Shown here in pieces: positions 31,734 through 37,982 of a DNA stretch of 37,982 nt (position 1 is its first letter; each line of letters opens with the position of its first letter). Location: assembly GCA_023544645.1 (NCBI GenBank), contig JAMJFO010000029.1, forward strand, positions 1-37,982, in the 5' to 3' direction. The notes under the pieces are model-generated. The model did not search any database. It was given only the letters and a program-made list of their open reading frames with translations, and was not told the DNA's origin. Both the position numbers and the translations under genes were made by a program. This DNA is from Desulfobulbaceae bacterium. GTDB lineage: Bacteria > Desulfobacterota > Desulfobulbia > Desulfobulbales > Desulfobulbaceae.

Positions 31734-32264
31734 TCAGTATGAAAAAGTCAGACCGAGACCGACTCCGTAAACAAAGCGGCCACTCTCATAGATGTCCCTC
31801 ACATCAACTACATCGTTGATGTGAAACTGATATTCCAGCAGCCCATAGAGGAAGGTTGTCTGATTCATGAAATATTTAATACCGATTTCCGATCCGGCAA
31901 CAAAGCGGTCATCTTCCTCCGCGTCCTGGATATAGCCCATTGACAGCCCTACCAGAGGGACCCATGCGTCAGAACCGAAATAATAATTCGCAATCACCCT
32001 GGGGGAATCATTCCAGTCACGGCCATCCGGAATATTTATAAACGATCCGTCCTGCCTGACAACCTTTTCCAGGTTGAGAAACCGCTCGATACTCCAAGAA
32101 GATGCGAGCCCGGTACGGTCCAATTTCCCATTATTCAATCCGGTCCCGATAACAGTAAATTTCCGCTCACCAGGTTGAAAGCCTGATCCTGTTTGCGCAG
32201 CCGAAATCAGGGGAGTCAGCACCATTATAGCCGCAGCGACATATATTCCACTTTTCGACAACAT
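31734..32264 (-). CDS. Putative outer-membrane beta-barrel protein
   Basis: This 176-residue protein has a signal peptide (MLSKSGIYVAAAIMVLTPLI, cut after SAA or AAQ). Alternating hydrophobic/polar strands follow (RVIANYYFGSDAWVPLVGLS, RFVAGSEIGIKYFMNQTTFL, RFVYGVGLGLTFSY), and it ends in aromatic Tyr, as outer-membrane barrels do for BAM recognition. Size suggests an 8-strand barrel. GGTGAG just before ATG 32264 fits a start there; a longer in-frame start (32345) would add an odd N-terminus. The ligand is unknown. Confidence 0.72.
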   Translation of the reverse strand: MLSKSGIYVAAAIMVLTPLISAAQTGSGFQPGERKFTVIGTGLNNGKLDRTGLASSWSIERFLNLEKVVRQDGSFINIPDGRDWNDSPRVIANYYFGSDAWVPLVGLSMGYIQDAEEDDRFVAGSEIGIKYFMNQTTFLYGLLEYQFHINDVVDVRDIYESGRFVYGVGLGLTFSY

Positions 32265-32427
32265 GATTCTCACCCACGCCAAATGGATTAAGTAACTTTT
32301 CACAAAACAGAAACCTCTAAAGGAGTAATGCAAAAACGATACCAAAATTAATATTATTTGTGGCCGTTTCTACTCATGTCCACGAAAATTTCCCGCTGCC
32401 ATTTATCCCCAGACTGTTGACATGACA

Positions 32428-32937
32428 CTAGTAGTTTCCCTCAAAAGCACAATAACCATACCAATACTCTATGCACTTTCCGTAGTTGCCGCCACATGCT
32501 TCTGCCGAAAGCTGCTCATAAGTGCCATTTACTGCATCCAGCCGGCACCGATGACCTTCATCCACACACTTTATATTACTGCATATTTCCCTCTGGTCAC
32601 TGCATGTGGATTGCGGAGTTCCCGTGGCCGCGCAATCAGCAAAATCAGTGCTGCACGAAATATTACAGGCCCACTTTTCCTCCAAACATCTTCGCAGGTG
32701 GTACTGAACCTTCTCCTGCACACTCATCAGGCAATAGTCCCGTTCCAACTCACAGAGTTTTGTTGCATTATCAAGACAGGTGTTGATTTCTGCCGTATCC
32801 GCATCAGCCTGCAACACTGAAGCGTATGTCGGCCCGGGGTTGTCACCCCCACTGGCAGAATCAACGCAAATAGATGAAATAACGGACAAAAAAGCTACAC
32901 AAAACCACATCCGCATCGAATGCAAAAAAAGAAGCAT
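32428..32937 (-). CDS. Secreted 14-cysteine protein, paralog 2
   Basis: This 169-residue protein has a signal peptide (MLLFLHSMRMWFCVAFLSVI, cut near SASG) and a mature domain matching the gene at 10274-10804. All 14 mature cysteines are kept, with the same gaps except one extra residue between Cys9 and Cys10. LCELERDYCLMSVQEKVQYH and YEQLSAEACGGNYGKCIEYW are nearly identical. GGAGG five bases before ATG 32937 fixes the start; a longer frame from 33009 lacks such a site. It has its own promoter (32981-33009). The family is unrecognised and likely periplasmic or secreted with disulfides. Confidence 0.78.
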   Translation of the reverse strand: MLLFLHSMRMWFCVAFLSVISSICVDSASGGDNPGPTYASVLQADADTAEINTCLDNATKLCELERDYCLMSVQEKVQYHLRRCLEEKWACNISCSTDFADCAATGTPQSTCSDQREICSNIKCVDEGHRCRLDAVNGTYEQLSAEACGGNYGKCIEYWYGYCAFEGNY

Positions 32938-32978
32938 ACGTCCTCCGGTTGCCTCGCAAAGTATTTGTATCTTTGCTT

Positions 32979-33500
32979 CTATTGTATCATTTTGCCAAGG
33001 CATTCCCAAGAGTGACGCCTCTTTTTTGCGACAGTTGTAATTTTTTTCTTACAGAGAAAATGAGAGCACAGGACAATGTCGAATGCTTGGTCTTCAAAGG
33101 GCAGAGCCGGTAGACAACCGGGGCGGTATCTCCCTTCCTTTTTTCCACCTGAAAAATCCGCCAAGAACTTTTCCATGGTTTCCAGCCTTAGCTTGCCCAA
33201 GGCATCCGGTGGCGGGATCCTTGTCCAGACATAATCGTCGAGATTCTGGTCAAGTTGTTCCATTACCGTTGGATATACCGCATCGATCCGATCTCGAATC
33301 TCTTCGGCGTTGAACTGGTAGACGGGATCGACCAAAAACACCGTCCGCCCCGCAGCTCGCATTTCCGCATTGAATCCGGCCGGGCCGTCCGCACAGCTCA
33401 GGATGCGGGAGGCTAGATCCTGTGCCGACAGATCAAACATGGCAATATATTCATCCATGGATCTGCCCCATAGAATTACCTGATCAAGGGTGAATGGCAC
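32979..33500 (-). pseudogene. SAM-dependent methyltransferase, 3'-truncated
   Basis: It starts MPFTLDQVILWGRSMDEYIAM and continues RILSCADGPAGFNAEM (SAM motif I variant), VFLVDPVYQF and ALPFEDQAFDIVLCSHFL, all typical of one methyltransferase family of about 230 residues. After CSHFL the homology stops and 24 unrelated residues (CKKKITTVAKKRRHSW...) lead to a stop, so about 60 C-terminal residues are missing. The novel tail coincides with the promoter of the 14-Cys gene, suggesting an insertion or deletion joint there. The first 150 residues are intact, but activity is doubtful. It is 18 bp after PhzF in the same run. Confidence 0.75.
32981..33009 (-). promoter_or_regulatory. Sigma70-type promoter of 14-Cys paralog 2
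   Basis: On the minus strand, TTGGGA (TCCCAA at 33004-33009) and TACAAT (ATTGTA at 32981-32986) are separated by exactly 17 bp, about 44 bp upstream of the start codon. The -10 matches 5 of 6 and the -35 4 of 6 consensus bases. It overlaps the tail of the truncated methyltransferase gene. Confidence 0.65.
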
Positions 33501-33518
33501 GGTATTTCCGGTCCTCGT

Positions 33519-34301
33519 CTAAATGGTTATCATGCCTTGCAGGTAGATGACCGCCTTGCCTGAGATCGTCACCCGGCGGCCGCGATCCTTGCAAAACAAT
33601 TCGCCGCCCCGGGCCGAAACTTGTCGGGCGTGAAAGGTGCTTTTCCCCAGTTTGCTTTTCCAGTAAGGAATCAGAGCGCAGTGGGCCGAGCCGGTGACCG
33701 GATCTTCGTCGATCCCGAATTTGGGGGCAAAAAACCGGGAGACAAAATCGACCCGGTCGCCCTTGGCGGTGACAATGACGCCGCGTTTATCGAGATTGGA
33801 GAGCCTTTGCAGGTCGGGTCGTAACGCCGAAATTTCCGCCTCGCTTCCAAACACCGCCAGATAATCTTCAGCCTGCAAGACCTCCATAGGTTCGACCTCC
33901 AGTCCGGCAACCAGATCAGCCGGTGGCGCACATCCCTTTGGCGGTTGGGACGGGAAATCCATTTTCAGCAGATCGCCTTCCCGAAATACTGTAAGGTTGC
34001 CGCTTCTGGGAGAGAAAAACCTAACTTCGTCGCTTGCCGGATCAAGAAAATTGAAGATCACGAATGCCGAGGCCAGAGTGGCATGGCCGCAGAGATCTAT
34101 TTCCGTTATCGGGGTAAACCAGCGCAGTTCGTGATGACCAGCTTTCGGGATGAAAAAGGCGGTTTCCGAAAGATTGTTTTCCGCGGCAATCGCCTGCAGG
34201 GTAGCATCCGGCAGCCATTGTTCCAAAGGGCATACCGCCGCCGGGTTGCCGCTGAATACGACACTGGTGAAGGCGTCAACTTGATAAATGGGAATCTTCA
34301 T
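33519..34301 (-). CDS. PhzF-family isomerase
   Basis: This 260-residue protein starts IPIYQVDAFTSVVFSGNPAA, as PhzF/YddE proteins do. It has the catalytic Glu46 in NNLSETAFF, LCGHATLASAFV and the GIDEDPVTGSAHCALIPYW motif of the second half, which together form the two-domain diaminopimelate-epimerase-like fold. PhzF isomerises dihydro-hydroxyanthranilate in phenazine synthesis, but most homologues, like this stand-alone one, have unknown substrates. No other phenazine genes are present. Its start overlaps the upstream methyltransferase by 26 bp. Full length for the family. Confidence 0.93.
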   Translation of the reverse strand: MKIPIYQVDAFTSVVFSGNPAAVCPLEQWLPDATLQAIAAENNLSETAFFIPKAGHHELRWFTPITEIDLCGHATLASAFVIFNFLDPASDEVRFFSPRSGNLTVFREGDLLKMDFPSQPPKGCAPPADLVAGLEVEPMEVLQAEDYLAVFGSEAEISALRPDLQRLSNLDKRGVIVTAKGDRVDFVSRFFAPKFGIDEDPVTGSAHCALIPYWKSKLGKSTFHARQVSARGGELFCKDRGRRVTISGKAVIYLQGMITI

Positions 34302-35073
34302 GTAACGTGTCCCGTTTATTTATTCTTGAGGAAATATCCGGGTCAGGGGCCTGAATTTTTCGACCGCCGAACATGGAAAAAATCCCGAACTTAAGATAGC
34401 AGCCTACCTCTTGAAAACCAATTTCCTCCAAAACCTTTATTTGTGAGGAGAGAGTGTCCGGCAAGTTGTCAGGATTGTCTTTATACTGTTCAGGAATAGG
34501 AAGCAGCTGGTCAATTTTCTCGGGGTTGGAATGCTCTTTGATCCAATCGGCCCAGAGTGACAGATAACATTCTTCCAGGTTTGCGGTTGGCGACAACATC
34601 ACATCAAAATTGATAAAAAGTCCTCCAAGTCCGAGGCGATCGTATATGAAACTATAGAGCGCTGCCTTTTCTTCCGTATTCAGGTGATGAATGGCCAGAG
34701 AGGAAAAAATAAAATCAAACGCATTGGTGAGTGGATTATGGTCCAGTAACTCCTGAAAACTTGCCTTAATAAAATCTATTCTTGCCGTCCGGCTTGCCAA
34801 GCGTTGCCGAGCCGCTGTTAGCATCTCTGCCGAACCGTCAACCAGAACCGCGTGCGTCGGCCGGTGGTCATTCAACAGGGCGTCGATAAAAAAGCCATCG
34901 CCACAGCCCAGGTCGAGAACGGTCGTAAGTCCCTTTTGAGGGATGAAGAATTTGTATAATGATACCGCGGTTTCGATCATCCTGCTCCGAAAAGGGATGT
35001 AGGAGCCAGCCTCATCGCGATATGCCAGAGAAAAATCATGATCCGCCCAGCGAGAGTCAGTAAACTCAGACAT
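34276..35073 (-). CDS. Class I SAM-dependent methyltransferase
   Basis: This 265-residue protein has SAM motif I VLDLGCGDGFFIDAL, the acidic VLVDGSAEML, then FDFIFSSLAIHHL and GLGGLFINFDVML. This is the UbiE/tocopherol-type layout. The C-terminal half (SLWADWIKEHSNPEKIDQLL) probably shapes the substrate pocket. The substrate is unknown. The ATG overlaps the end of the cupin gene and the stop overlaps PhzF, so the three form a tightly coupled unit. The final residues (RDTLHEDSHLSS) lie in the overlap with phzF and may be a read-on tail. Confidence 0.88.
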   Translation of the reverse strand: MSEFTDSRWADHDFSLAYRDEAGSYIPFRSRMIETAVSLYKFFIPQKGLTTVLDLGCGDGFFIDALLNDHRPTHAVLVDGSAEMLTAARQRLASRTARIDFIKASFQELLDHNPLTNAFDFIFSSLAIHHLNTEEKAALYSFIYDRLGLGGLFINFDVMLSPTANLEECYLSLWADWIKEHSNPEKIDQLLPIPEQYKDNPDNLPDTLSSQIKVLEEIGFQEVGCYLKFGIFSMFGGRKIQAPDPDISSRINKRDTLHEDSHLSS

Positions 35074-35408
35074 TCCGGTATTTCTCCATCACCGGCGACC
35101 AGGCATCCACCGCCTTGGCCGGTTTTCCCCTGGTGAAGGCCCCGTGCTCCACATTGGCGGGGACTGCGATGACCTCGCCTTGCTCCACCTTGATCTCGCG
35201 GCCGTCAACCTTGAAAAAAAAACTCGCCCTCAAGGACCAGAGTTATCTGTTCATTCTCATGGCTGTGCATGGCAAACTCGCTGTTTGGCTCGATCTCGAA
35301 ATAGGTAAGCAGGGTATTTTCCAGGGCAACGCCCCACATCCTGGCGCCGTCGACAATGGGTTTCAGGTTAAGCTCTTCTTTGGGATAATAGTGTGCTTTT
35401 TCACTCAT
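35066..35408 (-). pseudogene. Single-domain cupin gene, frameshifted in an A9 tract
   Basis: The frame from ATG 35408 reads MSEKAHYYPKEELNLKPIVD, then EIEPNSEFAMHSHENEQITL and LEGEFFFQG, the first cupin motif with HSHENEQ metal-binding residues, then stops. Removing one base from the run of nine A (35214-35222 on the plus strand) continues as EFFFKVDGREIKVEQGEVIA and VPANVEHGAF, the second cupin motif, to a stop at 35066 that overlaps the next start. The full protein would be about 113 residues. A homopolymer slip by sequencing error, phase variation or transcriptional slippage is possible. GAGG stands before ATG 35408; a TTG at 35420 is less likely. Confidence 0.82.
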
Positions 35409-35429
35409 AATCTGCCTCAAATTATAGGA

Positions 35430-35921
35430 TCAGAGATTTTTTTGCATCCATACTGTATCAAATTCCCGGCCCTTTTTCCTGCCGACCTTCTTGAAACGGC
35501 CACATTCCACAAACCCGTTCTTCTGGTGGAATTTAATACTGTTGGGATTGAGGGACGATATATGGGCCAGGATATTTGTAACGCCTCTGGCACGGCCACC
35601 CTTTTCAAGAAAGGCCAGCAAAATTTTCCCCACTCCTTTTCCCGTGTGGTCCGGATGGATAAAATACATCACTTCGGCAGTGTGCGAAAACGTAGAGGTC
35701 GGGTTGTGGGCACGTAACATTCCGAAGCCGACTATTTTACCATTCTGATCTCTGATGCATCCTGTCGGCAAACCCTTCGACATTTGCAAAAACACATCGA
35801 ATGTCTGATAAGGGAGTTTGTTTTCAGGGTAGGCGGCAAAGGAGTTTTCCACGTAATAGTTGAATATGTCTATGATCGATTCGCGATCTTGGTCGGTTAT
35901 CGGAGTAATTGAATATTCCAT
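35430..35921 (-). CDS. GNAT N-acetyltransferase (phosphinothricin-acetyltransferase-like)
   Basis: This 163-residue protein has ITPITDQDRESIIDIFNYYV, IVGFGMLRAHNP, VMYFIHPDHTGKGVGKILL (acetyl-CoA pyrophosphate loop, Q/RxxGxG/A type), ISSLNPNSIKFHQKNGF and the closing GREFDTVWMQK. The order matches GNAT enzymes of the PAT/YncA group, which acetylate amino groups of amino-acid-like compounds. The substrate is not predictable. It is first in the GNAT-cupin-methyltransferase-PhzF run (21 bp before the cupin start). Confidence 0.9.
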   Translation of the reverse strand: MEYSITPITDQDRESIIDIFNYYVENSFAAYPENKLPYQTFDVFLQMSKGLPTGCIRDQNGKIVGFGMLRAHNPTSTFSHTAEVMYFIHPDHTGKGVGKILLAFLEKGGRARGVTNILAHISSLNPNSIKFHQKNGFVECGRFKKVGRKKGREFDTVWMQKNL

Positions 35922-35955
35922 GAGATATATCTCCTTGCCTCAACAGCGCCCACTG

Positions 35956-36138
35956 TTACCACCGACCCGGAGCATATCCGGGCTCCCTGCAATATGGCCG
36001 GCCGGTAGCGATGTAAGAACAAGGTTCCAGCATAGCCCCAAGGATGGTGGCATGCGGCCCGATAAAACCGTTTTCCCCAATATCAACCGGATGGTCCTTT
36101 ATCCGTTTGAGATACAATACGATATTATGCTCTCGCAA
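35956..36138 (-). pseudogene. Possible hexapeptide-acyltransferase fragment
   Basis: A 60-codon frame reads RIKDHPVDIGENGFIGPHAT then ILGAMLEPCSYIATG. The IGxNxFIGPxATILG pattern resembles one or two turns of a left-handed beta-helix, as in serine/galactoside acetyltransferases. The remainder (RPYCREPGYAPGRW) does not fit. It overlaps the 3' end of the racemase gene by 40 bp and has no ribosome site. I read it as a remnant; chance similarity is possible. Confidence 0.3.
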
Positions 36139-36572
36139 TGTATCTCCGAAGTGTTTAAAAAGGGAGTGTCATATTGGCTTTCCGTTAATATCAGCGGCAA
36201 TTCGGTGCATCCTAAAATTTTCAACCCCATTTCCTGGGCTTTGAGGCACGTTGCCTCGACTATGCTGACCAGCGGTACGGGTGATTTTGCTTTTATCTCC
36301 TCAAAAACGATGTGGGGCGTGTTGGAGGCGACGGCCGCGAATTGGGCGCCGGCCCGGTGAAGCGCGAAAATTTTTTCCAGCAGCCAATCGGCAAGCGCCG
36401 GCCAGCGCTTTGCCTCAACAAACCGCAGGAGTTCGTTAAGATTTACGCTGTAGACAATGATTTCCGGGTAGGCCAACTCGGCATAGCGGCTATTGAATGC
36501 CGAAATTATCGCTTTGTAATAATCTCCCGTCGATTCGGGGCCGATGCCGCCGATTATGCCGATGATTTTCAT
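36099..36572 (-). pseudogene. Aspartate/glutamate racemase family protein with internal deletion
   Basis: The 157-residue frame begins MKIIGIIGGIGPESTGDYYK (family N-terminus) and contains ASNTPHIVFEEI, where a catalytic Cys is usual but Ala is found, and the second-half GCTELPLIL with its Cys. Between KAQEMGLK and ILGCTEL about 55-65 residues of the usual 225-235 are missing in frame, removing much of the second lobe. The protein is unlikely to fold as a normal racemase. The start is set at ATG 36572, directly after the stop of the upstream gene; an upstream in-frame ATG at 36629 lies inside that gene. Confidence 0.75.
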
Positions 36573-36574
36573 TT

Positions 36575-36858
36575 TTATTTCCGCGTCAGGTCGAGATATT
36601 TGGTTTGTAAACTGGCTCCGATGAGCCATCCTCCCTGCTTCCTCGGAGGCAGGGACTTCTTCATTTCAGCCACGATTTCTTCCAGCTTGCCGGACCTGCG
36701 GCAGAAAAAGAGATCATGCCGCCGGAACGGTTGGCGAACGGCCAGCCCTTGTATCCATGTGCGTTGCAATTGCGCCAGTATGCGATATGTTCGGGAACAA
36801 TCCGTCCGATTTTTTCAGATTCATTTTTCATAAAATAAAAATACACATATTGTTTCAT
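36575..36858 (-). pseudogene. YCII-related protein, frameshifted
   Basis: The first frame (36858-36661) reads YVYFYFMKNESEKIGRIVPE, HIAYWRNC and GWPFANRSGGMISFSAAGP, the YCII-like start with the GPFAxRSGGxISF motif. It then stops in an unrelated tail. Restoring one base near 36691-36696 continues as GKLEEIVAEMKKSLPPRKQG to a stop at 36575, two bases before the racemase start, the spacing expected for coupled genes. This makes a frameshift likely. GGAG (CTCC at 36866-36869) precedes the ATG. YCII proteins are small putative enzymes or stress proteins of unclear role. Confidence 0.65.
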
Positions 36859-36885
36859 TGTGCATCTCCGTCATGGTGTTCTTCC

Positions 36886-37320
36886 TTAATCCTTGCCAAG
36901 AATCACATCGGCCATACTCTTCCGGTCCTGACAGAAGAGTTTTTTTACCCGCTTCCGGTACTCCTCAGGGGTCACATGTTCCTGGTGGGTGCCGATGATG
37001 AGCTTAATGTCGGGATATGCCTCGGTCAGCGCTTTTTCGTATTTTTTAAGAAAGGGGCAGAGGGCCTTCATGCAGTAAGTAAAATGGATGGCATTCAAAC
37101 GGAACGCCGTCAGCCCTTTGATTCTCTGCAATAACTTGTCAGCGCCGGTCAAGGTTGGACACCCCGGACAGTTGATGATTCCAACCAAAACAAGTTCTTC
37201 TTCCGCTGGATAGTCAGAAAATGTGCCCCGCCGTTTTCTGAAATCCGCCAGGCAACTGGCGGAACAACAGCCTAGATCCTGAGTGGCGTTGGAACAAGTG
37301 AGAATTCCGATACGTACCAT
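36886..37320 (-). CDS. CGGC-domain protein
   Basis: This 144-residue protein begins MVRIGILTCSNATQDLGCCS, with SCLADF, GIINCPGCPT, HFTYCMKALCPF and IGTHQEH, the conserved Cys pattern of CGGC-domain proteins (putative metal-binding, common in anaerobes). The role is unknown; redox or metal handling is often suggested. An in-frame start 126 bp upstream would add an N-terminal part without family similarity, so ATG 37320 is preferred although its ribosome site is weak. The YCII-like gene follows after 27 bp. Confidence 0.85.
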   Translation of the reverse strand: MVRIGILTCSNATQDLGCCSASCLADFRKRRGTFSDYPAEEELVLVGIINCPGCPTLTGADKLLQRIKGLTAFRLNAIHFTYCMKALCPFLKKYEKALTEAYPDIKLIIGTHQEHVTPEEYRKRVKKLFCQDRKSMADVILGKD

Positions 37321-37553
37321 AACTACTCTTAGTATTTCCCCTGGAGAAAGAATTTCAAGCCGACTGTAAACAACACAAAAAAGGTAATGCAAAAGTGGTT
37401 GCCATTTTATATCCTCTTCGAAACTAATAATCCGAAATTTTAGCAAATTGCAACTAGTTAGCGCATAAAATGCCTAAACAGTCGGAGCCATATTTTGGAA
37501 TTATGTCCAAGGGGTGATCAACGATTTTCAGAATAAAGCGCAGCAGTTAAAAA

Positions 37554-37982
37554 TTATGCCCCAGTCAAGCCCGCACCTCGAAAGGTACGCTGCACGGCAC
37601 GAAAAACTTCTTCAAAGTGAGGTAACTCGGCCATCTGATTTGCCAGCCGCATCTGCCACAACTTTTTCAAACGCGCTTCCTTCTTGCCGAATTCCTCGCC
37701 CATACCATCCAGCCCTCTTCCCCGGTATTCGAGCTTTGCCGTGATCTCCGGGATAAGGGCTGACAGGTCCATGTTCTCCAATTCCGTAAGATACCAGACA
37801 TCATAGAGATCGCGCGGTTCGTTTCGGGCTCGGTCAGCCAGGGCGACCACTTTCTCCGTTAGAATTTCTTCCAAGGAATAAACCAGAATAGTTGCGTCAT
37901 CCGGGAGGTCTTCATACTCCTCGTAGCCTTTCAAGACCGGCCTTTCCTTTAAGGGCAGCACAAGTCTTTCCTCGATGGTGAT
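37554..37982 (-). CDS. AbiEii/AbiGii-type nucleotidyltransferase, C-terminal part (cut by window edge)
   Basis: The frame is open to the right edge and begins ITIEERLVLPLKERPVLKGY. ILVYSLEEILTEKVVALADR followed by ARNEPRDLYDVWYL is the conserved C-terminal segment of AbiEii/AbiGii-toxin-family nucleotidyltransferases. The catalytic N-terminal half lies outside the window. It would act with an HTH-type antitoxin expected upstream, beyond position 37982. The ending (AVQRTFRGAGLTGA) is normal for a stop. Confidence 0.85.
   Translation of the reverse strand: MTIEERLVLPLKERPVLKGYEEYEDLPDDATILVYSLEEILTEKVVALADRARNEPRDLYDVWYLTELENMDLSALIPEITAKLEYRGRGLDGMGEEFGKKEARLKKLWQMRLANQMAELPHFEEVFRAVQRTFRGAGLTGA

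Noticed and set aside
33519-34301. Phenazine biosynthesis cluster
   Set aside because: Only a PhzF-family gene is present; none of the other phz genes is seen, and PhzF homologues are common outside phenazine pathways.

Overview
The window comes from a Gram-negative bacterium. It encodes an AsmA-type protein, an outer-membrane-barrel-like protein, exported Cys-rich proteins and periplasmic sensor kinases. The mix of many PAS/REC sensor proteins, a receiver protein with a CxxC...CxxC tail, a CGGC-domain protein and a long DUF349 protein suggests a deltaproteobacterial (Desulfobacterota) lineage. That placement is inference; no rRNA or marker gene is present. No tRNA, rRNA, CRISPR array or intact transposase was seen.

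Layout. Positions 1-6.6 kb form a toxin-antitoxin-rich accessory segment: a wHTH + nucleotidyltransferase pair (178-1408), a ribbon-helix-helix/ParE pair (1744-2257), an AAA/DUF4143 ATPase (2276-3601), a Fic protein (3971-5083) and a Phd/RelE pair (5302-5840). An AbiEii-like fragment is cut by the right edge (37554-37982). Positions 6.6-8.7 kb hold a cation:proton antiporter with a CBS-domain partner, and a cold-shock gene with a clear terminator. Positions 8.7-11.8 kb are gene-poor. They carry a truncated CNNM/hemolysin-C gene facing another truncated gene, dispersed repeats, and the first of two paralogous secreted proteins with 14 cysteines.

Positions 11.8-22.7 kb are a co-directional cluster of seven signalling genes: a hybrid histidine kinase, REC-PAS-CxxC, three membrane kinases with near-identical catalytic cores but different sensors, REC-REC, and REC-PAS-GGDEF. 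No DNA-binding output domain is seen, so the visible output is probably c-di-GMP. Positions 22.7-32.3 kb hold an AsmA protein, an O-methyltransferase, small exported or membrane proteins, an amidohydrolase fold lacking its metal ligands, a DUF349 repeat protein, a Gate/nucleoside-recognition membrane protein and a barrel-like protein. The second 14-Cys protein follows at 32.4 kb.

Positions 33-37.3 kb are two minus-strand runs of small enzymes (CGGC, YCII-like, racemase; then GNAT, cupin, methyltransferase, PhzF, methyltransferase). Four of these eight genes look damaged: a frameshifted YCII-like gene, a racemase with an internal deletion, a cupin frameshifted in an A9 tract, and a 3'-truncated methyltransferase.

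The most unusual items are the 14-Cys family, a four-copy structured dispersed repeat confined to 3.8-10.1 kb, the three-kinase duplication including one kinase whose membrane unit is itself duplicated, and the apparently metal-free amidohydrolase.
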